Source: Neckera pumila
Lineage: Eukaryota > Streptophyta > Bryopsida > Hypnales > Neckeraceae
NCBI GenBank assembly: GCA_963969595.1
Contig: OZ018408.1
Span: 20,209,823-20,273,822, forward strand
Reading direction: 5' to 3'
Length of the DNA stretch: 64,000 nucleotides
Numbering within the stretch: position 1 is the stretch's first letter; every line of letters begins with the position of its first letter. The notes under the pieces are model-generated. The model had not been told where the DNA came from. It was given only the letters and a program-made list of their open reading frames with translations, and searched no databases. Positions 1 through 10,949 of this stretch are shown one piece after another. The position numbers were made by a program, and so were the translations under genes.

Positions 1-576
1 CACGTCTTTCTTGAAAATTAGGTTTTTGTCGCCAGGCTTCCTTGTTATTAGCGCCCACTCCACTTCAAAGTTCACCACTTGAATGCCTGTTTTCCGCTTC
101 ACTGCACTGATGTCACCACTCTCTTTGCCATTGATCTTTGTTGTGTGCGTTAATTCCCACTCTGTCTTTGCCCGCGCCAACTTTGAATCCAATAATTGTT
201 TTGCCATCTTCTCAATTGTTAGTGGGTTTTTTGTGTCGCCCATTTTTGCCCCTCAGGTGCTACTTTTTTTGCCAGGGCTTCGATTGGCATAGGCTGTACA
301 GAAAGGGAGAGCTTCCAAATCATTACGTTGAATTTTAATGCTTTTTGTTAATTGCGTCGTTCATTGGCTTGGTTTTGTTGCAATGGCGGCAGTTCTCATT
401 CATGCATGTTGTACAAGCCGCATGCAAGTTAAATTTCGAGTTGTGGCTTTCTGTTTCCATGACATTGCATCGTTGTGCTCATGCTCGTCTCGCAATTCTC
501 TTTCTGTCTTGTTCTTGTGCATTCGTCTTTGTGTTCCTTGTTTTGTCCAACTGTGCTATGCTTGCTTTAGTAACTG
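1..576. other. Left flank of hAT-type relic, no gene seen
   Basis: No convincing coding region. The stretch carries several scattered TCGCC/TCACC words on the plus strand (for example near positions 29, 110 and 237). Similar words recur on the far side of the transposase relic around 4300-4570. This could be the subterminal region of the hAT-type element whose transposase starts at 577, but no terminal inverted repeat was found and the true end may lie outside the window. Confidence 0.3.
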
Positions 577-3500
577 TTGCATTCCATGGACTCTCGAGAC
601 GATGAGATGGAGAACAATGCCGTTGCAAAAGCCGTGTGGGCGGCTGACATTGCGCGATTATCGAGGAAGAAAGCAGAAAAGGCCGCGAAGGAGGCACTTG
701 AAGTTGCACAAAGGGAGATGAAACATAAGGGGAAGATGATTGAGTTGCGAAAGGCAGAGGCGAGGAAGAAGACTATGCACGCTTATTTCCAGTCTACACG
801 GGGATTGGGCGGCGGGCAACCTTTGTCACTTGTCTTCGATGGCTCAATGCCAGAGGTTTCGAGAGCAGAGCCTAATTCGGCAAAAGAGTATCCGAGTGAC
901 GAGTACAACCAGCAGTATGCTTCTTGTCGGAAGAGCACCTCAGTGTCTGTTGACACAACTGCAACTCCGAGTTTATCATCAAGCTCTGTTGACTTTGATG
1001 TACTTAGTGCAAAGTCTCCGCTAATTACCATTTCTGAGGACTTTGACGACGTAGACAATGCCAACTTACTTGAAGTTCCAGATGACTCGGAGGGATCTGA
1101 TGGTGATTCTGACTTCCAAATGCCCCCGCACAAGAAAAGTGCCGCAATGTTGAGCCAGCGCTTGAAAAAGCAGAAGTGTTACGATAGGCATCGTAAGTTC
1201 CAAATGGTGTGGGCAACAAAGCTTCCTTGGACGGAGGGGATCATGGTAGGTGATGAAATTTTATACATGGTGCAATGCAAAGTGTGCACTGCTCTGGATT
1301 GTAAGCCCTGCATCATGGCTCCAAAATAGGATACACTGTTCAAGCACGATGGGAAGCGGACGGCCAAGAAAGACATGCTGCAATTCAAAGTCAAGGCCGG
1401 GGAATAGTATGTGGCAACGAACTGCAAGGATCGAAAGAATTTGAGGCTGTACGTAGCCAAAACACCCGCTAGTGTATTGGAGCAAATGAATAATTGCATG
1501 ACACTTGAAGTGCAAAAAAAACGGGTTCAATTCGCAACCCTCTTTCAGCTCCTCTCTGACGGTCGTCCAATGATGGAATTTGAGTCCCGCCCGCCTCTAT
1601 ATAAACTGCTTAGTGTGCCTGACATGCCATCTGCACATTGGTGCAATAACTCTGGGTGAATCATGGCAGTGCATATGTATAACCAAGTTGTGCAGGAGAG
1701 GCGGAGGTTGGTAGGATCGACTAGATTTCTGGTTGTGAGTGTAGACGAGGTGAGAGCGGTAGACAATAGTAATCGGCTCTCTGTCCACGCGTATGTTGTG
1801 CAAGATTGGGTGAGAGTGCCGCTCCTAGTGTTGCTGCAGCAAGTTGAATGTAGTCCCAACGTAGAGAATCTGACTAACATGATCATAGGGGCCGTAGCTT
1901 CCGGTGGTGGATTGGATAAGGAGGGCATCACGCAGAAGCTCATCAGCTTTGGTGCTGACGGTGCGTCTACTCTACAAGGCACAAGATCAGGTGTCACTCA
2001 GTAGATCAAAGAACACCACGCACATTTTGCCAATGGGATGCATTGTGTTGCTCACCGATGCAATCTCGCATTTAAAGCCTTGTCTTGTCTTGGGATCTTC
2101 AATGACATTGAGAAACTGCTCACTGTTACATATGCGTACTTCTGCAAGAGTCCAAAACGATACTCTGAATTCAAGCAACTTGCAGAATTGACGGACACTA
2201 AAGGGTTGGAAATGTTACGAAATGTCCAGACTCATTGGGTGAGTTTGATCGAGCCCTTGCGGCGCCTCTTATCAGAGTATCAAACTTTGATCTACAAAAT
2301 GACAGGAGACCTAAACGATAACTTGAAGGTAGAGGTGCGTTTACTTGACTTCAACGTTCTTTTTGTTATGTTTCTTGCATGCTTGTTGAATGTCCATGTT
2401 GAGAAACTTACATACTTTGCAATTTCGTGTGTGCAACCTTGTCTTATACTGCTACTAGATCCCTTCACCATGTTGGGCATGTGTACTTTGCTACCACTAC
2501 TGGAAGCAATTGATAGTCTTGTCAATTTTGCTCAGAAAAGAGACGTCTATATCTGCGATTTTATTGCTGCCGTCAAAGTTTGTCAGGGCTCTTTGTATAA
2601 GTTCTATGAAGACCAAGCCACAGCATACAATTGTGATGAATTCTGGAGTATCAATAACCTCCTAGACTGTAGTCATGAACAAATACACATAAAGTGGGTA
2701 TCGGCTCTAAATCAAAATGACTCCGTGGTTTTAGCTTTCATTTGCCACGGAGAGCAAATCCTTGCTGAATACAAGGGTACACCTGTGAACCGCGTGGTGT
2801 GGGCATCGTTGCTTGCAAGAGTCAAAATGAAATGTACAAGTAAGTTCAGCTTCCCAAATTGGAGAGTGTCAACATCTCTGTTTAGAATTACTTGGGGCTG
2901 CAATTGCCTATGTCTTTGAATTATTTGGTTTCAACTGTGCTCTGCTTTTGCTTAGTTTATGTTGTTCTTGGCTGAAGCATTGCCGTGGGTGACTATAGGT
3001 GCAGCTAAACTTCTAGTGGAGGAGCTGGATGCTCGATTCCCCGCTCATCACGACATGAACGCCCTAGGCGTTTTATACCCGCAATACTAGTGCAAACCTA
3101 CTGCCAAGGAAACATTTGACAAGCACTTGCGCATTCTCATGGATGCATATGGGCACAGTAAGATTCTGAGAGAGGGTAATAAGAAGGTGCTCATTAATCC
3201 CTTGATCAATTGTGATGAACTGATGTCGCAACGTGGGCTTTTTAAACTTGCATGAAATCCAACTCACGCACTGCGCTTCTTTTGCCATACACTGTGAATC
3301 CCCTGACGAAGATATGGCGAGTCTTAGATAGCAACGCAAGCTTGACTCAAAATTTTGGAGAGTTCATTAAGCTAGCCAAAATGGCTCTCATACACGTCCT
3401 TGACTCAGTCAAGGATGAGCGCCTCTTCTCCAGCATTGCCTTCCTCAAGTCCAAGCTTCGGAACAACCTCGAGGAACATATCTAGGTGGTCGTTGGGATG

Positions 3501-3670
3501 TTTTTTCAACGTATTTTTACTTTAGAAAACTTCCCGTATGACAAGGTCTTCAATGAGTGGTACATTGCAGGTGGACGTGGACGTTACTTGGCTAGTACTT
3601 AGGCATTATTTCTGGAAGCAATCGACATGTCTAGCAGGGAAACTGAGCAGCAGTTCAAGAGTAGGCAGTA
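577..3670 (+). pseudogene. hAT-superfamily transposase, decayed
   Basis: One reading frame runs from the ATG at 577 to about 2839 and is broken only by four stops: TAG at 1327, TAG at 1405, TGA at 1657 and TAG at 2002. The conceptual protein has a Lys/Glu-rich N-terminal helix, an acidic linker, and a Cys/His region around 1270-1360 like a BED-type zinc finger (CKVC...KHDGKR). An RNase H-like core follows: first Asp in VSVDE (1744), second Asp in FGADGAS (1957), then MHCVAHRCNLA (2038). A likely intron (GTAAGT at 2840, AG ending 2998) restores the same frame: KLLVEELDARFP, another TAG at 3088, then a frameshift between about 3245 and 3300. The C-terminal dimerisation motif DERLFSSIAFLKSKLR (about 3408-3455) is typical of hAT transposases. 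A further TAG lies at 3483. The protein cannot be made intact; family assignment rests on motif order, not on a search. Confidence 0.85.
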
Positions 3671-4600
3671 GTAGTTTCTTCTTAGTTCGGTGAAAGAGCT
3701 GTGGCATTTGGTGAGACCACTGTTGCCTTCTCACCCACTTAAGAGTGTGCCTCCCTGATAATTTCAATTGCATGGACTCATGCATGAATTTCATTTCTCT
3801 TTTGCTTACTTTTTGATGTACTGTATGTCTATGCTTCAATTTGTTGGCTATCTCTGTCTTGCAGAGAAATGGTTGGACTCACAGGAAGTAGCCGTTTAGG
3901 TGAAGTGGATACTTACTTTTCTGTAGATGAATTGATATCCAAAGTTTTGTAAATTGGAAGTCTCAGACACAAAAGCCTGATTGCAGGCGCCCAGCTGAGC
4001 CTTTCCCTATGAATTGTGTACTACGGAATTCCTGTCAATGGACGTGGACTTTGTGTTTTGGTTTTCATAAGAAATGCGCTTACTTTAGCATTGGAGAGTT
4101 TTGAAGTTGGGTGTAGGTCTGGGGCCAAGCTAGAGACACTGGAGGTTTTGAACCCACAATGCATGCTATCTTTCCTTTTTTTCTTAAGAAATAAATGGAC
4201 TTTAGCATCGAAGGTTGGGGTTGGGTGTAGGTCTTTGTCCAACTTTATTGCACTAGAAATTTTTCAAGAATGACGCAAGTTATATAGAAAGTGTAGTTGG
4301 TATATCACCAAATTACAATTCCATCGTTGAAGCATATCACCTAATTCATCCAAGCATTTTCTCCCTTATCGCCAAATTCAGTTGAAACAACGTTTTATGT
4401 TCGCCAATAACACCTCCCTTGCTCACAAGTGTTCGCCAAAAAAATTGCAAGCCAAATTAAATATTCACCCAATACTACACTTGCGAATTTGCAAGGTCGC
4501 CACTCTAAAACTCTATATTGTTCTAGTATACCACCATTCAAACTCTCACTTTAAACAAAATGTCGCCTTTTCATTCATTTCCAAAAAAAAAAAAAAAAAA
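3671..4600. other. Right flank of hAT-type relic with TCGCC/TCACC words
   Basis: No gene is visible. Between about 4300 and 4570 the words TCACC, TCGCC and TTCGCCAA occur repeatedly at short spacing, resembling a field of subterminal transposase-binding repeats, and matching words in the first 260 bases of the window. The far end of the element cannot be fixed. Two short near-repeats of GGTTGGGTGTAGGTCT type occur at about 4106 and 4212. Confidence 0.3.
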
Positions 4601-4602
4601 AA

Positions 4603-4712
4603 CTTGCTTTGAATGCTAATATCTTTCAATTTGTACGGTCAAATTTTATGAAATTTTTACCACATGATCTCAGATAAGTGAAGTACAAGATCCTATAGTT
4701 TGATTTCTAAAA
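4603..4712 (-). repeat. Stand-alone copy of the TTAA-element core module
   Basis: Read on the minus strand this stretch gives ACTATAGGATCTTGTA, a spacer, then ATGTGGTAAAAATTTCA, a GACCGTACAAATTG block and AGATATTAGCATT. The same ordered blocks occur 100-250 bases inside the left end of the 0.9-kb TTAA elements (for example 34270-34370). Here they lack the TTAA/CCCCTAAAG terminus. It sits beside a run of about 20 A residues (4579-4600). Related solitary copies are near 42600, 44890 and 55020. Confidence 0.6.
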
Positions 4713-5144
4713 GAAAATTCATTTTTTGGTTGTCTTGGATGAACGCAATGGGAGTTTGGAGTGCTTTTTTGACATAAAATGCCCTCGGTCCTTGGTTAAT
4801 TCCGTAGGCCTATTGCACTCGTGTGTTGAATTGTGGCGAGCAGGGCATTTGAATTTCTATTGTTTCATGCAAAAACTCCAAACGGTTGAGTCTAAAGTAG
4901 TGCAACAAGCCTCTTGCGGAGGTAAAGCCCAAGGTGAATGTAAAGAAAAAAAAAAAACTATTTTGTGCCATCGTTTTTGTTCAATTGTTAACACCTCTCC
5001 TAGCTAATTCGGAGCCTTTGAGTGCAAACATGAATTCAGAATTTGCAAACTTTATCATGCATTGCAGAAATAAAACATTCTTGCGTTTTCTCAAGGGTAA
5101 AATAAGGGGTGCAAAATGGCCTCTGCAAGAGGCTTGTTGCACTA

Positions 5145-5803
5145 CACTAAAATTGGTAAATAGTGTTGGCTACACTAATTTTTCCATCTAACACTAATTG
5201 TGATTTGCAAGGTTAGTGTTAGAACATTATTTATCCATTCTAACACTATTTTAGCTCTATAGTAAATTGGTCATTTCAACATTTTTACAAGAGTGCATTT
5301 AGTGTTAGATGGAAATAAAATATAGAACAGCTGACCTCCTCTCCAGCTCTCCACCTTTCCAGCCCTCCACCTCCTCCTTGTCTTTCCAGCCCTCCACCTC
5401 CTCCTCACCTTTCCAGCCCTCTGCCTCTTCCCCAGCTCCAACCCTCCACCTCCCCAGCTCTCTGCCTCTCCAGACTCCTCTCCAACCCTCCGCCTCCCCA
5501 ACTCTTTGATGGTAGTCGCTCAAAGTCAGAGAAGTCTCCACAAATCCGCTGGAGCAGGCTTTAGGCGAGCGTGCAAGATGAGGCAGTCGCAGTCAAAGTG
5601 AATTGGGCAACAACGATTTTTCACAGCAACAAGCATTGGCACTTTCTAAGGCGAAAATTTCAATTTCCCAAAGAAAGGCCAGTTTTTGACGGTGGGAGTT
5701 AAGTGCCCCAACACTATTTACACATAAATTAGAAAAGAGTGTTGGGGGTAAAAAATAGGGAACAACACTAATTATCACCCAACACTATTTACCAATTTTA
5801 GTG
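5145..5803. mobile_element. MITE, CACTAAAATTGG ends, TA target duplication
   Basis: A 659-bp element with inverted ends CACTAAAATTGGTAAATAG / CTATTTACCAATTTTAGTG, essentially perfect over 25 bp. It is flanked by TA at 5143-5144 and 5804-5805. The uninterrupted arm of the host repeat (around 4904) reads straight through with a single TA, so the duplication is TA. The interior has further TAGTGTT/AACACTA words in both orientations and a CT-rich minisatellite. It has no transposase. The CACTA start recalls CACTA elements, but a 2-bp TA duplication fits Tc1/mariner-type MITEs better; the superfamily is left open. Confidence 0.8.
5336..5500. repeat. CT-rich minisatellite
   Basis: Degenerate tandem units built on TTTCCAGCCCTCCACCTCC, about 22-28 bp each, six or seven copies, inside the MITE at 5145-5803. 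The open frames it produces on both strands (Ser/Pro-rich or Glu/Gly/Arg-rich) are by-products of the repeat, not genes. Confidence 0.75.
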
Positions 5804-5819
5804 TACTTTAGACTCAACC

Positions 5820-6369
5820 CAAATTGGCAAGTGCAGGCCGGTTACATCTTGGTGTCATTTTTTGTTCCGCTAGGATATTTGTGTTCAGAGATGCCTGCTT
5901 GGTCTCCAGAAAAGTCTCTGTTTTAGGTGAGGATATTGTGCATGTACAGTGCCTAGCTTAGGGTTGATCTATTGAATGCAGGCCTGGAAAGTTTGGCAAT
6001 GAACAACCCTGTAATAACATTAATTAAATGCAAAAGTGCCCAAGACTCTCATCAGAACAGGATCCCCAAAACATCATTGCGGCATTTGAAGACCATATCC
6101 ATTTGAAGACGGACCATTTGAGCTGATGACAGGGCAAATGAAGAACCTACTGTAGACCAAGGAAAAGGGAAAGGAAAATCAATAAGTGCTGATCAGAGTC
6201 TCAGGTGTATAGTAACTTCGCCTTCACCTCATGTGGCCCCTCATCCAGTCCATGAGTTTCATGAGTTTCCGTACCTATAACTTCTATCTCATTGGTCCAT
6301 TTGTGAAAAAGCCCAGCCGCTGGATTTGAGCCATCATAAACTGAAGCAATGGAAAAACACACACATAAG
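5820..6369. other. Intergenic, nothing recognised
   Basis: No open frame with plausible codon use, no RNA gene and no paired repeat noticed. Mixed-composition sequence between the nested MITE and the next short MITE. Confidence 0.4.
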
Positions 6370-6372
6370 TTA

Positions 6373-6510
6373 GGGCAGGCTTCCATGTGAGTCGGGGCCG
6401 GTGGACCTCACCGATCATCAGTGGGATGGGAGGCCCAGTTTTTCCGGACTGCAGATCTCACAGATCTTTGGTGAGGTCCACCAGCCCCCAACTCACATGG
6501 AAGTCTGCCC
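6373..6510. mobile_element. Tourist-like MITE, TTA duplication
   Basis: A 138-bp element with inverted ends GGGCAGGCTTCCATGTGAGT / ACTCACATGGAAGTCTGCCC continuing through a GGTGGACCTCACC / GGTGAGGTCCACC pair, so it folds almost end to end. It is flanked by TTA at 6370-6372 and 6511-6513. A GGG start and 3-bp TTA duplication are typical of PIF/Harbinger-derived (Tourist-like) MITEs. No coding capacity. Confidence 0.85.
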
Positions 6511-6620
6511 TTAGAATGGAAATTGAAGAGCAACTTAGTAGTGGGCCAGTAAAAGGCTGTTGGCATAGGTATCTCATGGAGTTCTCCAGATAAAGTCAAA
6601 ACTAGCCAAGTCTTTTTTAA

Positions 6621-7524
6621 CCCCTAAAGTTCCATGGCTATGTTTTCACAGAAAAGGTTCAAAAAATGCCATTTCTAGTACAAGTACCAAATTTTTGGAA
6701 AAAAAAATATTATTTGACATATGTACCCATAGGATCTTGTAGCATGCTGACTTGAGAACATGTGGATTGCAAGATATAAGCATTCAAATTCGTTGAAATC
6801 GTTTTTTTGGCTTTGCGAAAAACAAAGTAGCTGCACTTCACAAGCTCACTTTTCTAAGAAAAAATGTCCAAATGGTGGTGCTTCTTTGGATTCTTTTTTC
6901 TAGACAAGTGGGCTACATGCCTGAAAAATTTCAGATCATTTGGAATGGTACAAAATATAGAAAAAAAAAATATTAAGTAAATAGTAGTAGAGAATGACTC
7001 AAAATACAAAATTGTTAATTATGGAATTGGAAAAATGCCAATTCCAATGGTTACAATGTTCTAATAAACAATTTACATCCTATGATTTTATTTTTTTTCA
7101 AAAATTATTGAAAATTGAGTAAGATAAAGGACTTCAAAGTTTATTTAGAGTAGAGAATCCATAATTGCCCGCAAACAAAAAAGTCTCATAACTTTTGACT
7201 CATTGATCAAAATGGAATGATTCAATGCTTTCCAACTCTAAATATATAAATATATAACTCTACAAAACCAATTTCAGATTTTTATTTTTGAAAAAAATTA
7301 TTTTTTTTAATCTGCCCAGACTGCCCATTTACAAAAAAAAGTAACATATTAGGCTGTAACTTTTTACTCATATTTCCAAATGTCATGAAATTTAGTGCAT
7401 ATGAAAGATATTCCTTGTCTCCACCTTCTATTAAAATTTGGGCCAAAAATATGGAAATCTCTAGTCACTAGTACCTACCCAAAATTTCTATGTAGCCAAA
7501 AAATGCATGTTGCTCCTTTAAGAA
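6621..7524 (+). mobile_element. TTAA element, subfamily A
   Basis: A 904-bp copy. TTAA at 6617-6620 is followed by CCCCTAAAGTTCCATGGCTA. The right end is decayed (CTCCTTTAAGAATTAA), with TTAA at 7525-7528. The interior follows the subfamily order: a TAGGATCTTGTAG block near 6731, an AAAAATTTCAG block near 6925, and inverted CATAACTTTTGAC blocks near 7190 and 7360. Non-autonomous; no open frame of note. Confidence 0.85.
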
Positions 7525-7662
7525 TTAAGAGACTTTGAAGGGGAACGTACCCAACCTAATTTGGACCCCTAGTTTCAGGACCCAAGTTTGTTCTCTGCTC
7601 TGGTATGTACTCCTTAGTAGAATTACATTCAATGTGGAATTGGGATTCAAAGGATTAGAAAT

Positions 7663-7792
7663 CACTATAGTAGAAACATGATCCATGTAGACTAAGGAAA
7701 TAATTCATAAGAAGATTTGTGATGAATTTGACTACTAGTAGATCTTCTTGCAATTGTTTCCCTAGTTTATTGAGACCACATTTCTACTAGTG
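7663..7792. mobile_element. Small MITE with CACTA...TAGTG ends
   Basis: A 130-bp stretch beginning CACTATAGTAGAAACATG and ending with the imperfect inverse CATTTCTACTAGTG. The ends resemble CACTA-superfamily MITEs, but no clear 3-bp flanking duplication is present. A short direct repeat (ATTGGGATTCAAAG / ATTGGGACTCAAAG) lies just outside both ends. Confidence 0.5.
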
Positions 7793-7929
7793 ATTGGGAC
7801 TCAAAGTTTGGAATTGGGTTGAAATGTCATCATTTTATGAATTCAGTGAACACTACTATGTGCGTGACTATGTGACTTCTAGATATGGCAAAAGGTTCAT
7901 TCATTATCCCAAAATCTTTGACATGATGA

Positions 7930-8069
7930 GTATACATATGTATACATATGTATACACATGTATTTCTAGTAAAATTTTGCTGAAAATTGCCTTAAAGGTC
8001 ATTACTTAAAATCCTGTGTCTAGGATTATATTTAAAAACTCACTTAAAACACCCCATTCTCTTGTAGTA
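7930..8069 (+). repeat. TATACATATG microsatellite plus half of a foldback MITE
   Basis: Positions 7930-7962 are tandem TATACATATG-type decamers. From about 7967 the sequence (TTTTGCTGAAAATTGCC ... AAAACACCCC ... CTCTTGTAGTA) matches the right half of the 221-bp foldback at 16086-16306; the left half is absent. The intact copy at 16086 also lies next to a TACATATGTATA-rich tract. Confidence 0.65.
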
Positions 8070-8299
8070 GACTATATCATTCAATTCACCTTACATTACA
8101 AAGCACAAACAACCAAACCCAAATTGTACTAAACCAAGCCCTTATTTACATATATAGTCATGTAAAACTAATAACTTGATTAAATAAACATTGTCTAATG
8201 CAATAGAATAGAGCCTCCCTTTTTGAGAAGGTATGTAATCATAGTGTCATGCATACGATCTTTAGAAATTGAAGAGAACTATTGCAAATATACTTTTAA

Positions 8300-9205
8300 A
8301 CCCTAAAGGACCAAGGCCATTTTTCTATCCAAAAACACTCAAAATTGCCATTTCCACAGCAAATAGTAATGAAAATTTGAAAATTGTTTTCTTTTTCCAC
8401 ATCTCACCGTAGGATTCTATACCTAATTAGTATGAAATTGCGTGGAAAAAATTTCAGAGTTTTTGACCGCACAAATTGCAAGATCTCTACGTTTAAAGTG
8501 AAGAAAAATAAAATTCAATACATTGTGGGACTAGATTTTTTGACTTTGAACATTTTTAGCTTAAAATTTTTGCACTACAGAGTTTTGAGATTTAAATCTT
8601 TATAGTGGAGAATTGAATTGAGAGTCTAGCGGAAACAAATAAAATAAAAATAATCTTAATTATTAAAAAAATTGTTAAATAGAAGTAGGTACAAGATAGA
8701 AGGAAAATCTAAAAGATTAATATCTTTTAGATGGAATCAAAATGCACTAATCCCAATTGTGAGATTCTTCTAGCAAAAAAACAAAACCTTGTGGAACTTT
8801 TTTTTGAAAAATTGTTAAAATTGCATTCAGATATGAATCCTACAAGTTATTTTCTACATGAAGATGCTCTAAGTGCCCAAAAAACAAGATTGTCCATAAC
8901 TTTCTTATAAAAGATCAAAATGAAATGAATCAAAGCATTCCAAATAGACAAAAATATAATCTATAAGAAAATAAATTAAAAAATTAAAAAATAATTTTGA
9001 AATTTTTTTTTGTTGCCCCCTCTCCCTTGTTTTGAGTTTATTTGGGTATAACTTTTGTTCTCGGGCATCGATTGAAAAATAAATTATATTCCCAAGAAGC
9101 TTATCAGTTTTTTCTATCTTCAAAAAAAGTTTTAAAAAATCAAGACAAAAATTGAGCCTGTAGATACCTGCCCAGAATCTCAAATGTCCACCGAATGGAC
9201 AATGG
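8300..9205 (+). mobile_element. TTAA element, subfamily B
   Basis: A 906-bp copy. TTAA at 8296-8299, then ACCCTAAAGGACCAAGGCC. The right end has lost about 10 bases of the usual terminus and reads GGACAATGG next to TTAA at 9206-9209. The right-end palindrome characteristic of subfamily B (complement of TTCGGGGGACAAATG) is recognisable near 9185-9203. The core block CCGTAGGATTC ... TGGAAAAAATTTCAGAG lies at 8408-8460. No coding capacity. Confidence 0.8.
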
Positions 9206-9209
9206 TTAA

Positions 9210-10167
9210 TTTATGCCAACTTCAATATGTAGAATTATCTTTCTCTTTGGGCTTCGCAAACTTCTAAATTTTTGTTAGAAATTTTTTTGGGCCTGCAGAA
9301 TGCCTTGAGACTGCATGGCAACAATGCAATTACAAATTGGCAATTTCAAAATTTTTTTCAGTTTTTAATTTTTCATTCCCAAGAAAAAATTTAGTTTTTT
9401 ATTTCTATATTTGCATTGTGATGGCACCAAAAATGAAAATCAAATGGCCCTCTGTAGGGTTCAAATTTTGTAACGAAGTACTTTACAAGATAAAGTTTCA
9501 ATTATTGTATCACTACCTCATTTGTAGGAGTACGGATTGGATAGACTTGAAAAATGATCAACCACAAGAAGATTTGCATCTAGTCTAATTGGTCATGTGG
9601 GTCATCTTGTAGGTCATGTTCTTCGTCTATACAATCCAAGTTTCCATTAAATTATGCATAACATACTAAAAAAACTGAGCATGGTCACTGAAAAACACAA
9701 GATGCTTCCATTAATGGTCAAATTGAAGTTTTCATAATGACTATGCTTTCACTGGGATTTTGCAATGAGTAATTCAAGTAAACCAACCCACTATAAGCAG
9801 AAAGTTTGATTTGCTCTCATAGCATCATTGGCTTTTTTTAAATCCACATAAAGTCAAATGTGAGAAACAATGGTAGCAATTGAATTTTTTTTGACAAAGT
9901 ACAAATTTGTTATGAGTTTTTGAAGTGTGTTGTCCAATTGGCCAAAAGAGTCTCGAGATTTCTCCAAAACCAACAAAGGTGTATTTCTAAAGGTCACCTT
10001 ACTAATTTGAAGGAGCTACAATATTTTCTAAAATGGCCGCTTCATGAAGACCTAAAAAGGGTACTTCCATAAGATGGTTTTACACAAAAGGTACATGTTC
10101 CTATTGTAGTCATTAATCACTCCATTACTATTACCCAAATCATAGGTTGATATAAGACTTTAAGGTA
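9210..10167. other. Intergenic, nothing recognised
   Basis: AT-rich sequence without a plausible gene or a paired repeat. A 83-codon open frame near 9337 has no recognisable domain and AT-driven composition. Confidence 0.4.
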
Positions 10168-10451
10168 GGGGGCTGTAAAAGCGACCTATCTCCAAAAGCC
10201 ACCTATTACATTTTGCCTCTAACATATACCAAAAGTGTACATTTTAGGAGGGGGTCGCTTTTAGAAAGAACTATGTTTTCAACTTCAAAAATTCGTAACT
10301 AATTCCATAACGGTCCAAAAAATAAGAATCGACTTAGGTTAGATGCCAATTCCATTATTTTTACCACAAAAATTTACTGAAAATTATTTAAAGCAGTTTA
10401 GCTTCCCAAAAAATGCAAATCAGCTCTTAAAGGGTCGCTTTTACAGCCCCC
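10168..10451. mobile_element. MITE with GGGGGCTGTAAAAGCGACC ends
   Basis: A 284-bp element with inverted ends GGGGGCTGTAAAAGCGACC / GGTCGCTTTTACAGCCCCC, flanked by TA on both sides (10166-10167 and 10452-10453). The interior repeats the terminal motif (GGGGGTCGCTTTTAG near 10253). A fragment of the same family occurs at 61732-61805. The TA flank suggests a Tc1/mariner-type origin; a PIF-type origin is not excluded. Confidence 0.8.
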
Positions 10452-10453
10452 TA

Positions 10454-10940
10454 TTTTAATGGGTCATTTCTTAGGTGATTGAAATGGATCTCTTGCATGA
10501 GATGGAGTAGTTTACCTTAACCCTTAAAGAATATTCTATATCCTTGTTTGGTAAGACTTCATTGTTTTTCTATATTAAAACATACCTTTCAAAATTTTGA
10601 TATTAATTTTACTTGTAGAATACATATCTAAGTTTCAATTTCAGTTTTATAATTAAAAACATTAAAATAAAATGAATATGATTTTAAAATTCATTTCTTT
10701 ATAAAAGATATAGTAATTTTAAAAAGCTTAAAATAGTATAAAATCTTTAGAAAGATTGGAATCGAAAATTTGCCCCTTCAAATTTAGGGCTTGAAACGCC
10801 ATAGTTGAGGGCCTTGGCATCTTTTGAACATGCCAAAATATTGGAGTTCCTATTTCTTGAATTATCTTCTTGACATAGCAAGTCAAATTTAACTTACAAG
10901 CAACGAGCTCAAGGATAATCTGAGCATTACCAACAAGTTA
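10454..10940. other. Intergenic, nothing recognised
   Basis: Very AT-rich, no gene, no paired repeat seen. Confidence 0.4.
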
Positions 10941-10949
10941 ACCCTGAAG

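Larger units (their letters stand above)
4884..5819. repeat. Short TIR element, interrupted by a second MITE
   Basis: The left arm starts GGTTGAGTCTAAAGTAGTG and runs to about 4921. The right arm is its inverse complement (about 5116-5144), but is split by the element at 5145-5803 and resumes with CTTTAGACTCAACC at 5806-5819. Without the insert and its 2-bp duplication the host element is about 275 bp with inverted arms of roughly 35-38 bp. It has no coding capacity. No target-site duplication could be read at its outer ends. Because the left arm is uninterrupted it serves as the empty-site reference for the nested insertion. Confidence 0.75.

Noticed and set aside
2335..2458. Possible extra intron in the hAT relic (GTGCGT ... 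CTACTAG)
   Set aside because: Removing it would shift the frame, while the uninterrupted frame stays open.
5271..5541. Glu/Gly/Arg-rich open frames on the minus strand
   Set aside because: They are translations of a CT-rich minisatellite inside a MITE.
6617..6624. Reading the TTAA elements as PIF/Harbinger with a 3-bp TAA/TTA duplication
   Set aside because: TTAA is kept on both sides in nearly all copies, the fifth flanking base varies, the ends start with C rather than G, and the empty site at 13666-13669 is TTAA.
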